Positions 31,505 through 43,279 of a stretch of 64,000 nt of DNA are shown in pieces. The notes under the pieces were generated by a model. The model saw only the letters and a program-made list of their open reading frames with translations. It did not search any database and was not told the origin of the DNA. The translations under genes were made by a program, and so were the position numbers. The stretch spans positions 17,252,555 through 17,316,554 of the forward strand of contig CM067299.1 in the NCBI GenBank assembly GCA_034231615.1, read 5' to 3'. This DNA comes from Meghimatium bilineatum (taxonomy: Eukaryota > Mollusca > Gastropoda > Stylommatophora > Philomycidae). Each line of letters opens with the position of its first letter. Within the stretch, counting starts at the first letter, position 1.

Positions 31505-31990
31505 TTATTAATTTTTGACCTTTGCTGCTTGGTACATATATCTTAATAGTTACATCTGTAGATTTCCATTCCTTTTCATTAGTATAGTGATCATTTATCC
31601 ATGTTTCATCAATATATACTATATCATAATTTTCTTTCCTCCTCTCCCTAATTTGTCTCAAATATTTACTCATAGTTTCTAAATGTATTCTCACAAATGA
31701 CGCTTCTGTCATATATTTGCGAAATGTAAATCCGGCACTCCTTACTGATTTCCGTAATTTTGTTTCAGAAATGTGAATATCGTTGGTATTTACTAGATAC
31801 GTTTTCAATATTTTTAATGTCAATGCTTCATTGCCATACAAAATCGTATTAATTGCTCTCTTAATGATTTCTTCATCGAAATTATCTAAAAAATTTTTCG
31901 TCCTCTTGTTTCATTTATGTTTTTGACATTATTTTGTCTTCGCTTAATCACCGTGATAGTGTTTTGTAGGATATACCCATGACATGTTGT
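31505..31990 (-). mobile_element. DDE transposase fragment with YIDETW motif
   Basis: The minus frame 31841-31440 reads LRKSVRSAGFTFRK, MSKYLRQIRERRK and then IVYIDETWINDHYTNEKEW, KGQKLIIVN. An N-terminal extension (NINETRGRKIF, EEIIKRAI) lies in other frames up to about 31950. The DETW block followed by a downstream KGQKLIIV strand is typical of DDE enzymes of the IS630-Tc1-mariner group. The C-terminal third is replaced by the 36-bp array. Frameshifts upstream make it a dead fragment. Confidence 0.68.
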
Positions 31991-31999
31991 GTTCTTTTT

Positions 32000-33100
32000 T
32001 AGGGCTATGATGAACTATGAAATAGAGTACCGCGTCTCGCTTCTTGTGAAAATTATTTGTACAATATCAATATAAAAACGTTGTATTTAAGATTCCCCTA
32101 TGATAGAAATGACGATTTACTATTATTATCAGACATTCAACAATGAAATCTCTAAAAAAAAAACCTTACTTAATTTTGCACAAATTAAAATTTTAATTTC
32201 CGTTCTACAATTGTGCCAAATCATGTATAATGTGGCTTTCATAAGCAACTTGTCTTGTGAAAACAATATCAAAACACGAGATGGTACGCACCATAAATTT
32301 CACGAACATACTATGCAATCAATGATGACGGCTCTGTATAACATCGTGCGTTTCATTGGTTAGCACAGTTACAACTTGCATAAGAGCCAATACATAATTG
32401 GATGAGAAAAAACAACAATAAACAAATAAGACTCATTGACAAATAATATTATAATTTTTACTGTAGACCAGTCCAATTTTTGTACTTACAATACAAGAAA
32501 AATGCTACCTAATAAACGACATTCGTAGCGACTGCTGCGATAAATCCGCTCAATATAAATAATAAATAATCATAAATCTGTAACGTGGTTATGAAGTGAT
32601 GCACTCATGAAAAATATGAAGTCTATACGCTGAGTAATTACAGAGAAAAATGTAAATATCGGTGGACAACTATTTATGAACAATTTCCTTGCACGTCTAG
32701 AAAGTGTTAATTTATCAGGAAGTTAGATAGTCAATATTATAGTAGGTTTTGGTGTGACAGTAAATTATGAACTTCAATATCTAGGCAACACCGTACGTCC
32801 TCATATAACGAACATGTATACTTCAAGACAGTTCTAAATTTGAGATGTTTAGGCAAACATTTCAATATATGTTTCTTGCTCTCTTCAGTATTGTCTTGTC
32901 TTGTCTTGTCCTATCCATGTGTGCTGTTAGGGAAACCGAATGGGGAACCGAAGTAACATGTGTAATCATAGGTCGTCAAAAAACAATTTCTATTTAAATC
33001 ACGTCAATAATTTGGGGAGAGGGTTTCTGGAAAGGTTAAACAGTTGTTGACGGGGGGGGGGGGGGGTGTGACAAAAGTTGGCGTCAACAATACTGTTTAA
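32000..33100. other. Mostly unassigned; small simple repeats
   Basis: AT-rich sequence with a (CTTGT)n stretch at 32893-32912 and a G-run of about 16 at 33052-33067. No coding signature. Confidence 0.6.
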
Positions 33101-33121
33101 TACACTAATTCATCATCATCA

Positions 33122-33403
33122 TCAAGTGCTGTCTCCACAACCAAGGACAGGCGGAACGTACCTCCAACATCCTCTGTCTCTTGTTTTGCTGGTGCACTCT
33201 TCTAGGCTGTAACCTATCCATCTCATTATGTTTCCTTGCAATGTGTACCTCTGCCCATCTCTTAATTGGTTGCCACAGAAAGTATAATTATGGTGGCCAA
33301 TGAAAATCACGGGAATAGTCAAATGAATCATTAGAAGTGGTTGATTTCTCATTAGCCACTGGAGTTTATATTGTAGACGACCATGCCTCAAACCTGCCCT
33401 CAA
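33122..33403 (-). mobile_element. Probable LINE C-terminal scrap
   Basis: The 93-residue minus frame ends QGNIMRWIGYSLEECTSKTR, DRGCWRYV. This recalls the final helix of LINE proteins (TLEE, then QDRxxWR). The upstream part is unassigned. Confidence 0.4.
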
Positions 33404-33445
33404 GTAAGGTCTATATATTCTCTGTATTTGGTATATTCTTTTAGG

Positions 33446-33495
33446 GGATCTCCTAGCGTAGTGGTTAAGCTGCTCGCCTTGTGTTTTATTCTTAC
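33446..33495 (+). mobile_element. SINE tRNA-like head, isolated
   Basis: GGATCTCCTAGCGTAGTGGT followed by TAAGCTGCTCGCC looks like a tRNA 5' half with an A-box. The B-box is not recognisable. Confidence 0.45.
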
Positions 33496-33499
33496 ACTA

Positions 33500-35045
33500 A
33501 TTCAGTATCATCATCAAGAGCTAGTGACGGGGTACATATAGGAAGTGGAGAACAATGAAATCAATCCTCTACTACTTTTGATCCATTTTTTTAAGTAAGT
33601 GCTTCAATGTGGTGCCATATCTTTTAATATATCCAAAATACTTTGTTTGAGTTTTATTTTCTTTAATAGATTGTCAGAACCTCTTTTTTCGTTTTCTTCA
33701 CTTTCCAAGAAGTTCTTCCTGCGCTTCTCTATATAATAATAATAAAACCCATCACTGCTCATTACTTGGAATCATTCAATTAGTTGTCCACGTTGCACAC
33801 TCGAAGTTCTTGATGTAGTTCATTTAGAAAATATAGATCATTATTGGTACTTGTATGTATTTTCGTTATTAAATATTAAGTTACTAAATATTTTTGCACA
33901 TGACCGGAATGTGTGAATGACGTTTGTCAAATCATCGTGTTCCTTGAAAACACAGAGATGATGATTCTATACAGTTTTTCATTTCTAAAACACAACTGGT
34001 GTACACTATTGTAAAACACATTCTAACATGTTTTCTGAAGGCAAGAGTTTCCTGAAGCACAAATGACAACGCAAAAAAGAGGGAAATATATCAAATTTAT
34101 TAAAGGTAATCCATTCTTGCGGTAAACCACAAAACTAAAAGTCGTGCTCCCATTTCTCAGATCAATAACTTCATTCATTTTAGTACATGCTTTTTAAGCC
34201 TTGTAATTCTTTATCCTTTAGGTTGTTTTTCTTATTGCAAAGTATATAGATATATTTTACGACATTACCACTCCTAACACTATAGAGTACGTATAATATT
34301 ATCATCTTAATTTTCGGCCGTCCTGCCTGGTGTAGGCGATCATGAATCTCCACATCCCTATATATCTTAAAGGTGAAACGTGGAAGATTATAATGTATTT
34401 ATGCTAATGAATCGTTTTTGAAGCTTTGCCAAGATACGATGTTGTAAACTATCGATATATTCTCACTCTGTTGTCCTCGTTCATTCATTAATTCCATTTG
34501 TTTCCCATAACTCTGTGTCTCATTACCCGGCAAACAATTAAAGAGTATCTATTATTATATTAAGTAATTCCTGTCTCGCCATTAAATCGTTCAATGTTAC
34601 AGACGAATTCTTCGTATCGTATAGAGAGCGTAAGACAAATGTGTACATAGAGAAATAAAATAGAGATTTTATGTAGGTCTTAAAGAACCATTGCTTTCGA
34701 TAGGGAAAAGAAAACAATGTGCATGGTTTAGATATGTATGTAGGCATCAATCCTTGTAAAAAACAATACTGAAAGGAACTGTCTAAGTAGGAAGAAACAG
34801 AGGAAGACAAATAAAAGCATGGACAAATTCCAGGACAGGGTAACACATTTTTTTCCTCACTGAACTGCATCATTGACGATAGAAATCGCTGGATGATGCT
34901 GTGTGTTGAATCAACCAATGTGGTACTCCTACGACCCTGGCGGATTACGGGATTACATGATGGGAGGATTGAAATATTTCCTAGCTTGTTTTACTATCTG
35001 TTCACATCACTCTCAGTATTCTTCTAAATAACAACAGAGCCTGTG
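33500..35045. other. Largely unassigned
   Basis: AT-rich. 34316-34366 in reverse resembles the LINE-C terminus. Otherwise nothing is seen. Confidence 0.45.
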
Positions 35046-35049
35046 TGGC

Positions 35050-35145
35050 AATCGGGGCTTGGACTTCTAGTAAAGGGGGCAAAGAATAGAACAACTGTCA
35101 TCTTTCCAGACATGTTCTAGGAGGCGACTAAGAAATGTTGGGGAT
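35050..35145 (+). mobile_element. SINE-2, 5' part only
   Basis: GGGCTTGGACTTCTAGTAAA, GGGGGCAAAGAATAGAACAA and GGAGGCGACTAAGAAATG match the first third of SINE-2. The copy stops where the 33-bp array begins. Confidence 0.65.
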
Positions 35146-35455
35146 AGGATGATAAGATATCACCTGTACGTTGAGGATAGGATGATAAGAAATCACCTGT
35201 AAGTTGAGGTTAAGATGATAAGATATCACCTGTAAGTTGAGGTTAAGATGATAAGATATCACCTGTAAGTTGATGATAGGATGATAAGATATCACCTGTA
35301 AGTTGAGGTTAAGATGATAAGATATCACCTGTAAGTTGATGATAGGATTATAAGATATCACCTGTAAGTTGAGGTTAAGATGATAAGATATCACCTGTAA
35401 GTTGAGGATAGGGTGATAAGATATCACCAGTAAATTGATGATGATATCACCTGTA
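35146..35455. repeat. 33-bp minisatellite with 66-bp dimer pattern
   Basis: Units of GATAAGATATCACCTGTAAG plus TTGAGGTTAAGAT alternate with TTGATGATAGGAT, giving a two-unit higher-order repeat over about nine copies. Confidence 0.93.
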
Positions 35456-35507
35456 AAAAAACATCAATTTTACTGAAAATATTGTCTCAATTTCTTATGT
35501 TTGTCTT

Positions 35508-35610
35508 CTATCAAATGGACCCCGTGGATGGCGAAGAGATGCAGGCAAGCAGGCACTGGCAGATTCCTTGGTTACAGGGAATGCAAGATGTGCTGTCTCT
35601 GAGAATGCGT
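35508..35610 (+). mobile_element. Possible LINE-RH RNase H scrap
   Basis: A plus frame reads WRRDAGKQALADSLVTGNAR, CAVSENALTIL. This resembles the region just after the RNase H histidine (ADxLA, then a small domain). It is short and degenerate. Confidence 0.35.
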
Positions 35611-35796
35611 TAACAATTCTGACAGAAAAAGGATGAGATAGTTGGTCCCGAAGTGTATACTGCGAACCTGGCAGGACATAATGATCCTCGTATACTGCCA
35701 CATAGGATTGCCTCTATTTGAGGTATAGACTTGTATCCATACACCTCCTAATACAACCTTAAACTGTTTCATGAAAGCGGACACTGACATTGATGA

Positions 35797-36055
35797 AATT
35801 CTTCTTCTTCGTCATACGCCTTGCGGCGGACCCTCTGAAAGCATTCCGCTGACCGTCCTGAGAAGGACGTATGAGGGTGATCTGCGTTGTATCATGTTTT
35901 ACAGCAAGCTGCGTCATCTGCGCCTTTCGACCTGACAAATCCGTCTTCAGTCAGCCTTTTTTGGGGGGACTGGGTTGGCATTCCCGTATCTTCTATCAAA
36001 AGTACTTGGCCAGGCTACAGCAGGGTTGCTGCACTCTTGTTTCCAGGCCCACTGC
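35797..36055 (-). mobile_element. SINE-2-related copy, diverged
   Basis: The tail complement TTCTTCTTCGTCATACGCC is followed by GCGCCTTTCGACCTGAC, which matches SINE-2 (GCGCCTTTCGGCCTGAC). The segment between them differs, so this is a subfamily or mosaic. Confidence 0.55.
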
Positions 36056-36114
36056 GTGGAAGTGTACTGAGGGTCTTGGCCTGCTGTGTTTCGCTGACCC
36101 TGATGCTCGACCAG

Positions 36115-36310
36115 CTAGATTGATGAAATAAGGAGACTGAGATTTGAGGAATTCAGTATTAAATATGGAACTAGCACAAATAAACTCCAACGTGACAGAA
36201 TGAGAATTGTGGTCAATTAGATAACCACCTTGACCAGTCATAGGTCTGCATATCATTCGTTATCTGCTTGGTGAGACTGAACACGGATGGGTCTGAATGG
36301 AGTACAACGA
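36115..36310 (+). mobile_element. LINE-RH 3' tail
   Basis: The plus frame IRRLRFEEFSIKYGTSTNK followed by LGETEHGWV-stop-MEYN parallels 42790-42979 (RMRFEEFGIKFRISRTG, LGETDHQWVCPEY). The RNase H itself is missing. Confidence 0.65.
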
Positions 36311-36314
36311 AATC

Positions 36315-36855
36315 GGTTAATATCCAATAATGCAAAAACCATACATTCTACGATATTCACAAAACAACAAATACAACTATTTATAGTTCTCAATATTCGA
36401 ATTAAGACGAACTTTGAGTTATATTATTTACAACCCATTTTTTGTCTCTTTCAAAAAATATTATGCAAACATAACGAGAATAACATACATTACATGTGAC
36501 TGGAGATAATTGAGTTATATTTTTCTGGATGTATATATTTTTATGTTTAAATATTTCAATATCATTTTTTATACACAAGTTTTCTAGAGCAAAGTCATGG
36601 CTAATACCAACAATTTAATATCCAGGCATACAATAGTTGAGTTGGAAAGAATGGCATTATCGATCTATGTTGGTCAATATGTGCAGCTCAGGGAAAACTT
36701 ACCGCTGCTGACAAAGTCTATGAGAAAATTGGCCTTGCCTTCGAACGATTAGAAGCGTGGTTGATCAATCTAACGACACTGCTCTTGACGTCAGTCCACA
36801 TTGTGTGTTTTGTCTTGAGAAGTTTACAAGAGACAGATATTCTCTGGAAATTCTG
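36315..36855. other. Unassigned, with a short protein-like frame
   Basis: About 50 codons near 36648-36800 read ADKVYEKIGLAFERLEAWL in an open plus frame and look protein-like. I cannot link it to a family, and it has no visible start or splice context. Confidence 0.3.
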
Positions 36856-36856
36856 T

Positions 36857-37232
36857 CTCTCTCTTTCTCTTTCTCTTTCCCTTTCTCATCTCTCAAATGT
36901 ACTTTTTCCTTTCTATTTATATCTCTCCATTGTTATTTCTACTTTATCTGTTTCACCTGTTTTTATCACTTTCCATTAATCCATATCTCTTTTTCACCAT
37001 CTTTTTCCATTATTCTGACAATCCATGTTTCACTTTGTTTCACTATCTCGCTCCATTACTCTATCCTGTTTCACTCGTTCATTACTTCTCTATCTCTTTC
37101 CATTATTCTGTCTCTCTGTTTCTGTTTAATTTTCTTTCCATTTCTGTGTATTCTTTATGTTCTACTTTATTCCTTTTATTTATGTTCTGATGACAAAGAA
37201 AATCATCCAATCAGCTAATGAAACGTTACCTG
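36857..37232 (+). repeat. Pyrimidine-rich tract ending in CTGATGA...GAAACGTTA
   Basis: CTCTTTCTCTTT-type sequence with very few purines runs to about 37180. It ends with CTGATGACAAAG at 37188 and GAAACGTTACC at 37220. The layout matches the 20.0-20.5 kb module, with a longer spacer. Confidence 0.6.
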
Positions 37233-37565
37233 TATATTTAGAAAACAAGGATGTCATATCATAAGTGAGACTTCTGAAAAAAAATACTTACATTTCTGTC
37301 AGTTCTATTAATGGCAGATGTGAAACTAGGAGCCATGTTTGACTGAAAGCCAGATATATTTCAAAATAAAGAATACTATACTCAGTATACGCTTATTGGT
37401 TGATAAATATATATGCGTTCATAAAGACATAGATGTACCTTCATAGAATACAGCAATGATTTGGCAGTCCAACAACAAAAATTAATTGAATGTCTCCTAG
37501 AAGTAGGTTTAGCCAAGAACATCACTGGAAAGAATATATTTCTACCTGATCAGAAATATATATTA

Positions 37566-37735
37566 AGAACAACTCGCATCAATAAGGTGTGATTTGTTTG
37601 ATTATTATTGAGACTCGAATCAATAAGGTGTGTTTGTTTTTTATCGAGAACCACTCGAATCAATAAGGTGTGATTTGTTTGTTTGTTATTGAGAACAACT
37701 TGCATCAATAAGGTGTGTTTGTTTGTTAAATAAGG
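37566..37735. repeat. ~44-bp repeat, about 4 copies
   Basis: Units of AACTCGAATCAATAAGGTGT, then GATTTGTTTGTTATTGAG. The array runs straight into the GTTT tail of the SINE-6 copy. Confidence 0.85.
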
Positions 37736-37805
37736 GATTATAGTCTCTTGCCGAGGCACGATAATTCAACCTAAGACCGAAGAAGTCTATGTTGGTTAAA
37801 TTGAG
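37715..37805 (-). mobile_element. SINE-6 copy
   Basis: TTTGTTTGTTAAATAAGGGA, CTTGCCGAGGCACGA and TTCAACCTAAGACCGAAG are the reverse complement of the element at 60356-60459. This shows a small dispersed family with an (AAAC)n tail. Confidence 0.72.
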
Positions 37806-37854
37806 CCGTGTATAATAAGGTATGAAAACGGCTTATCATCATCAGGTGACATAT

Positions 37855-38500
37855 TTTTTTCCAGAACGTAGTCTTCTCTATGGATCTCTTGAATTCTCCG
37901 CGATCTTGAGCAAGTTGTTTCACCTCTTTTAGTGACATATGCAGGTATTCTTAAATGTCTTTTGTCCAACGGCGTCTCTGGCAGCCTTTTCCCCTGTTGC
38001 CTTCTATCATCCCCTCCAGTAACACTCTCTCCATGCCGTCATGTCTCTAATGTAACCGAAAAACTAGCTTCTTCTTTATTATGGTGTTCAAAGGCCAGCC
38101 TTACTCGACGCTAATTATTCTTAACACCTTCTGGTTTGTTTTCCTTGCTGTCCATGGTATTCTTATAACTCTTCTATAGCACTTTAACTCAAATGATGTT
38201 ATTCTCTTGGTCACTGTTTTATTTCGTGTCCACTCTTCACATCCATATGTTGCCACAGGAAACACACATGTTCGTAGTAAACACAACTTGGTTTTTATGT
38301 TAGTACCTTGCCTTAGTTTCTTTAGCTGTTTTAATTTTTTGACAGTGCCATTGTTGTTCTTCCCTTAATTTCAACTGCGCAGACACCAACCATTATTTTA
38401 TTAGTTCCTAAATAATCAAAGTGTGTCACTTCATCTAAATTGCAGTTTTCAATATTAATTTTGGAGTCTTGATTTATTTTTGTCAGTTGTCATTATTTTT
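37855..38500 (-). mobile_element. LINE-E C-terminal fragment
   Basis: The minus strand reads LRTCVFPVATYGCEEWTRNK, CYRRVIRIPWTARKTNQKVL, ERVLLEGMIEGNRGKG and LAQDRGEFKRS. It matches the LINE-E piece at 12.5-13.0 kb. Stops and frameshifts are present and there is no RT core. Confidence 0.78.
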
Positions 38501-38519
38501 TATTTTTCATATTTGCATT

Positions 38520-39665
38520 TCATATTTGCATTGAAAATGGGTACTCACATTATATATATATATAGAAATAAAAAGACCGCTATTGGACGGACGTATCCTA
38601 TCAGCTAGCATATTAATTAATAATCTACGCAGATTACATCAAATTGTGTTGTTACTTCTGCTGTATCTACCCCAGGGAAATACAATCGGCTAGCTCTTAC
38701 TCCGTGCAATACGTGGTTTCTGTTGCTGTTTATTTCATACACATACGACTTAACTCTCAGCAGTGTACATTGAAACTGTGTGAAGAAAATTTGTCTTGCT
38801 TAGTGGGGGGGGGGATAAATTATAGAGTTTTATGGCTTTTCTACCTTTCTACAATATGAAGAGTCATAGGCTCAGCTCTCTGGTCCAGTATCTCTTTCTG
38901 TCAGGTGACCATATCAACCCAGCCTTAGACCATGGGCACTGATATAGTTGAAGTAAGCAGCTATGCATTCTCCGCCAACAAATGGAGTTCTCCAATTATG
39001 CAGGGCTAACATGTTTGCCTGATTCTGGACTCTCACATGAAATTGATGATTGTTTCCACACATCACTCAAATATGTATTATATAAATATATTGTAAGTAT
39101 ATAAGTAACATGAAGATCTAAAGCAAATTGCAATGAAACGAGAGACATGGAAATCTATGACATCCGCCCTATGGGCCGTTTTTGGCCCTAGAGGAATAAC
39201 TAACTAACTAATATGAATGGATGATCTGTATTCAGAACAAATTAATTAAGAATAACCGAAATATATAGAGATTTTCAAGGACATACCTAGCTCTATCGAC
39301 AGTGGTGCAAGATATTACTGCAGTGACTTGAATATAACGAGCACCACAATGACCCGCGCCATTGACATGCCTAAATTTGGATGGTGATGCTTTTGTTATG
39401 TTGTTGCTCATGTTATTCTCAAGCTTAGTTATTTTATTTCGTTCTAATTCCTCATATTTGTTAATACACGTCTCTATGACAATACCTCTATAGGCGTAAG
39501 TCATTTTTACCTCGGATGTCTCTGTTGTTCAATTTATGTTGTGTAATGATTGTGTGTCAGTGCCTTCATTTTAACTGTTTTTAATGTTCGTTCATTGTTT
39601 GTCTTGTATTTAATTCAAACAAACCTTAATGTTGAAACTATGAAACTATTTTGTGTACAGTTATC
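38520..39665. other. Mostly unassigned
   Basis: Contains a short (TA)n near 38550, a G-run at 38805-38813, and at 39160-39195 GCCGTTTTTGGCCCTAGAGG followed by TAACTAACTAAC. The last looks like the 3' end of a retroposon with a TAAC tail. No gene is seen. Confidence 0.45.
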
Positions 39666-39676
39666 TGTAATATGTC

Positions 39677-39822
39677 CATCCAGTTTGTGATATCATATCC
39701 AGTTTGTGATATCATATCCAGTTTGCGATATCATATCCAGTTTGCGATATCATATCCAGTTTGTGATATCATGTCGAGTTTGTGATATCATGTCGAGTTT
39801 GTGATATCATGTCGAGTTTGGT
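39677..39822. repeat. 19-bp minisatellite, about 8 copies
   Basis: Units of GTTTGTGATATCATATCCA change to CATGTCGA in the last copies. Confidence 0.93.
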
Positions 39823-39839
39823 TAAAAGGAAAAGGCAAT

Positions 39840-40130
39840 GAAGTTAGTAAGTGAGAGGGTGTGTGTGTGTGGCTAAATGAGTGAATTCGTGAGTGACTGA
39901 ACGATTGCGTGAATAAGTAAGTGAATGAATTGGCGAGTGAATGATTGGGTGAAGAGGTGTGTGAGTTAGTGTTGGAGTGAGTTAATGAGTGATTGAGTGA
40001 GTGAATTATTAAGTGAATAAGTGTGTGAGTTAATAAGTAAATGGGTATGTGGGGCATTTGGATGGGTACGTGAGTGAGTGAATAATTGAATGGATGAGTG
40101 AGTGATTGAGTGAGTAAGTGAGGATAATGT
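39840..40130. repeat. Degenerate (GTGA)n/(GAGT)n tract
   Basis: Imperfect tetranucleotide runs with TGAATGAGTGAG-type interruptions over about 290 bp. Confidence 0.85.
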
Positions 40131-40280
40131 TGTAAAATAAAGCTCAATAGAGAATCAAGCTATAAAGAGAATATTTCCTTTTTATATTTAAATCACAGTG
40201 TCATTGTGATTAAGTTAGTGAGTAACGAAGATGCATTTATCCTTAATCACAAGTTAATGTTTCGTTTGAGTGATGTATTT

Positions 40281-40335
40281 GCATGCGCGTATGTGTGTGT
40301 TCATGCGCGTATGTGTGCGTGTGTGCATGTCTATC
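40281..40335. repeat. Alternating purine-pyrimidine GT/GC tract
   Basis: GCATGCGCGTATGTGTGTG repeats form a mostly alternating purine/pyrimidine stretch, the composition favoured by left-handed DNA. Confidence 0.75.
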
Positions 40336-40438
40336 TGTCTCTGATATATATGAGGTGAGTCAATGAGATATAGAAAGGATGAAGATGCCAAAAAGTGTGA
40401 GTGTTTTATGTAAGTAAATGAAATTTAGAAATGAAATA

Positions 40439-40927
40439 CAGCGAAACCTCGGTTATTGTCGTTTTTCGTTTACGCCTTTTTTTCCGCGAAATATTTGTCT
40501 CGGTTTTCGTCGGTTGACTCGGATTCCGTCGAACTATTAGCTGGTCCTAGTGCCAAAAGACCAAGAAGGGAAGTGATCCCAGATAGTTCCTTCCTGTCAC
40601 GAACTGAACTTCCAAACAATAAAATCTCTCATCCTTGCCGTCTTCCATACGCCAAGATGAGTCTTCAGAAAAGTAAATACTAGGTTAAATTGTATTCTTT
40701 ACATCAGTCCTTTATATTAAATTTATATTCATTTCTTATTGGTTTTATTTATTACACACTATATTTATTCTCTATACAATGTGTTTTTGATCTGAATTTT
40801 TAGTGCATATAACTAACTAATTGGATTTACATTGATTCATATGGAAATAATTGTCTCGGTTTTCGTCGGTTTCGGATTTCGTCGATTTTTAACAGACGGA
40901 TTATCGACGACAACAGAGGTTTCACTG
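40439..40927. mobile_element. 489-bp pogo/Tigger-like MITE
   Basis: The ends are CAGCGAAACCTCGGTTATTG and, inverted, CAGTGAAACCTCTGTTGTCG, with 19 of the first 23 positions matching. The element is flanked by TA on both sides (40437-40438, 40928-40929), the duplication of Tc1/mariner-superfamily elements. An internal direct repeat, TTGTCTCGGTTTTCGTCGGT, occurs near both ends. The 75-codon frame inside shows no transposase motif, so it is non-autonomous. Confidence 0.85.
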
Positions 40928-40934
40928 TAAATGT

Positions 40935-41510
40935 GAAAAAGATATGGATATTTGTATGTAAATAAATAAGGTGAAAAAATTAAATATTCCAAGAAAAGGT
41001 ATGGGTGTTTGTACGTTTGTAAGCAAATAATAAACAGAATTCGACTAGACAAGAACAATTATGTATGTGTGTTTGTGTGTATAAATGTTATGCAGATGTG
41101 AAGTAGAAACAGGAAAATGTTCTGTTCCATTGAAACGGGCTACTCTTCCGTAATTCGATCATCCACGTCTAATTATTTCACTCGCTCATAAAATAATAAT
41201 GAAGAAAATAGAAATCTCTTTTTTTTTCCACTTGGCATCGCTAAATAAAAGCAGCAGGACATGGGAATACACCACACACAACAACACTGTAATGGATTCT
41301 CTTTGTTCGGATAATCATTGTGTTCTTGTCTGCTCAAAGTTTTGTTTTGAATGACATCAGTTTCAAAGACGAATTAGGGCAGGAAGCTGAAAGACTGACT
41401 AGCTTAATGGCAGCACCATTATAGAACAAGCCATTTAACAGCAGGTGAACTTGGCTCTGTCTTCAAAGAAGCTTTAGTTTTGTTATATGTATATGAAAAA
41501 GCAAGGTACA
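40935..41510. other. No feature recognised
   Basis: AT-rich with no domain or repeat seen. Confidence 0.45.
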
Positions 41511-41511
41511 T

Positions 41512-41514
<3 letters not shown>

Positions 41515-41586
<72 letters not shown>
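41515..41586. repeat. (TA)n microsatellite, about 36 units
   Basis: An uninterrupted AT alternation of about 72 bp. Confidence 0.96.
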
Positions 41587-41589
<3 letters not shown>

Positions 41590-41759
41590 CCCTATAGTCA
41601 TGCACTAACTATTAAAAACTATCGTCAATACGCAAACCATGTCAATTCTGCAATATTCCCGTTAAAATGTCGCAGGGATGCGGTACTTGCGGATTTGTGT
41701 TAAAGGTCGCATACAGTTGCTATCGCAACATCGTGTACACAGTGAGTTTTTAATTTACT

Positions 41760-41855
41760 TTTCGACAGAAAAAAAACTCAGCCCTTACTGAGAGTCGAAA
41801 CCCGAAACTCACGAATGTGGGATCATCGTTATGATCTTACGGCGATGCTCCACAT
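41760..41855 (-). mobile_element. Possible tRNA-like SINE head
   Basis: On the minus strand GTGGAGCATCGCCGTAAGAT precedes a B-box-like GGGTTTCGACTC with one extra base. There is no second copy in the window to confirm it. Confidence 0.3.
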
Positions 41856-41859
41856 TTTC

Positions 41860-42385
41860 ATTAATCCCTATACTCCAATAGGCATGCAAGGGGAAAAGTA
41901 AAACGAGCACTTAGTAACCACCGGAGAGATCAAGGGGAAAAGAGGCAGATGACGATAAATATAAAGTTCTGGATGGGTTGTTATTGTGGCACAAAAAGAA
42001 GGCACCAACTGAACTTAAAAGAATACGTGTGACAGAGAGTTGTGGAGAAACATAATCGCCTTCGTGACTCAACATGACACTTGACTGATTGCTACTCCTA
42101 TTGAATAATATTAATGAACGATGTGAATTCTGTATTTTTTTCGTTGAGCAGTGATATAATGGAAATGTTGTGGTCAATAACATGACGGTCCACATCATTT
42201 ATTCCGATTTTAGTTCAAGAAGATTGGTAGCATATGGAAAAAAATTTCGACTTAGGGACCCCTTTTTCATCTAATAATGATTATATATAAACTGCATATT
42301 GTTTTCTGCGTGGACAACCTCATTAGGAAGCCAGCTCACTATCTGCTGAGTTCACCCATGGATATGTGCATCCAGATAAGGAGTC
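41860..42385. other. No feature recognised
   Basis: No coding or repeat assignment. Confidence 0.4.
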
Positions 42386-42389
42386 TTGC

Positions 42390-42985
42390 TGAGGCTTCAC
42401 GGCCAGCTATCGTAGTAGATTAGTTGCCGAGAACAGTGGAAAATACTACGTCCAGTATGAAGATGGAAGTCTGGGCTGCCACTGTTGTCCTCAAATGGAT
42501 CTCTGGAACTACAATCACTAAAACAGTTATTTTGTCAGACTTCCAGTCCATGCCGCGAAAGATCCAAACTGGCTTATATCGATATGAGTGGACACCGACT
42601 ATAGATACATCCAACCTCCAAGGTATCACATGGATGTACTGTCAAGGACACGCCAGCGTTCGCGGTGATGAAAGAGGCGACGACTTGCATCACACGATCC
42701 AATAGAAGGGACGTTGACAATGGATAAAGGGGATGTACTAAAACTGCTTTATGAGCGTCTGGTGGATAAGTACACCGCGATCGATGAGCAATGAGGATGA
42801 GATTTGAGGAATTCGGTATTAAGTTTCGTATTAGCAGAACTGGATGCAAGCAGGGAAGAACAAATCGAAAGTTTAACCAATTGGCCATGGAAACTATCAA
42901 TATAGATACCCGTTGTTTTCTGCTAGGGGAGACTGACCACCAATGGGTCTGCCCAGAGTACCATATTGTCGGTCCCTAACCAAAT
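42390..42985 (+). mobile_element. LINE-RH: partial RNase H plus tail
   Basis: The plus frame 42424-42705 carries TTSSMKMEVWAATVVLKWIS (E), VILSDFQSM (D) and GITWMYCQGHASVRGDERGD (H), then shifts. The tail at 42791-42979 reads MRFEEFGIKFRISRTG and LGETDHQWVCPEYHIVGP-stop. The first catalytic aspartate strand is missing. It differs from the 25.7-kb copy in its C-terminal domain, so it may be a sister family. Confidence 0.8.
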
Positions 42986-43279
42986 AACTAATATCTATTA
43001 AACTACCGGACACCAATTACAACATCTTTTACCTTCAAAATAGTTCAGGACCAGCAAATGGCAATAAACACAAATTGGAAAGAATATGTTCATAACCACT
43101 TAATCTGAAATAGATAACTAGAACCACAAACATTCAACACTCACTGCATTGGCAACCAGCGAAGCGAGTCACTAGTGTTAAACGCATCAAGGATGCTGAA
43201 ACAAATGCTGCTGCGACTACACAATTTCGGGTTTTTAAAAATTATATCTGAGAATAAGACAAAACGTACTAATCTATAA

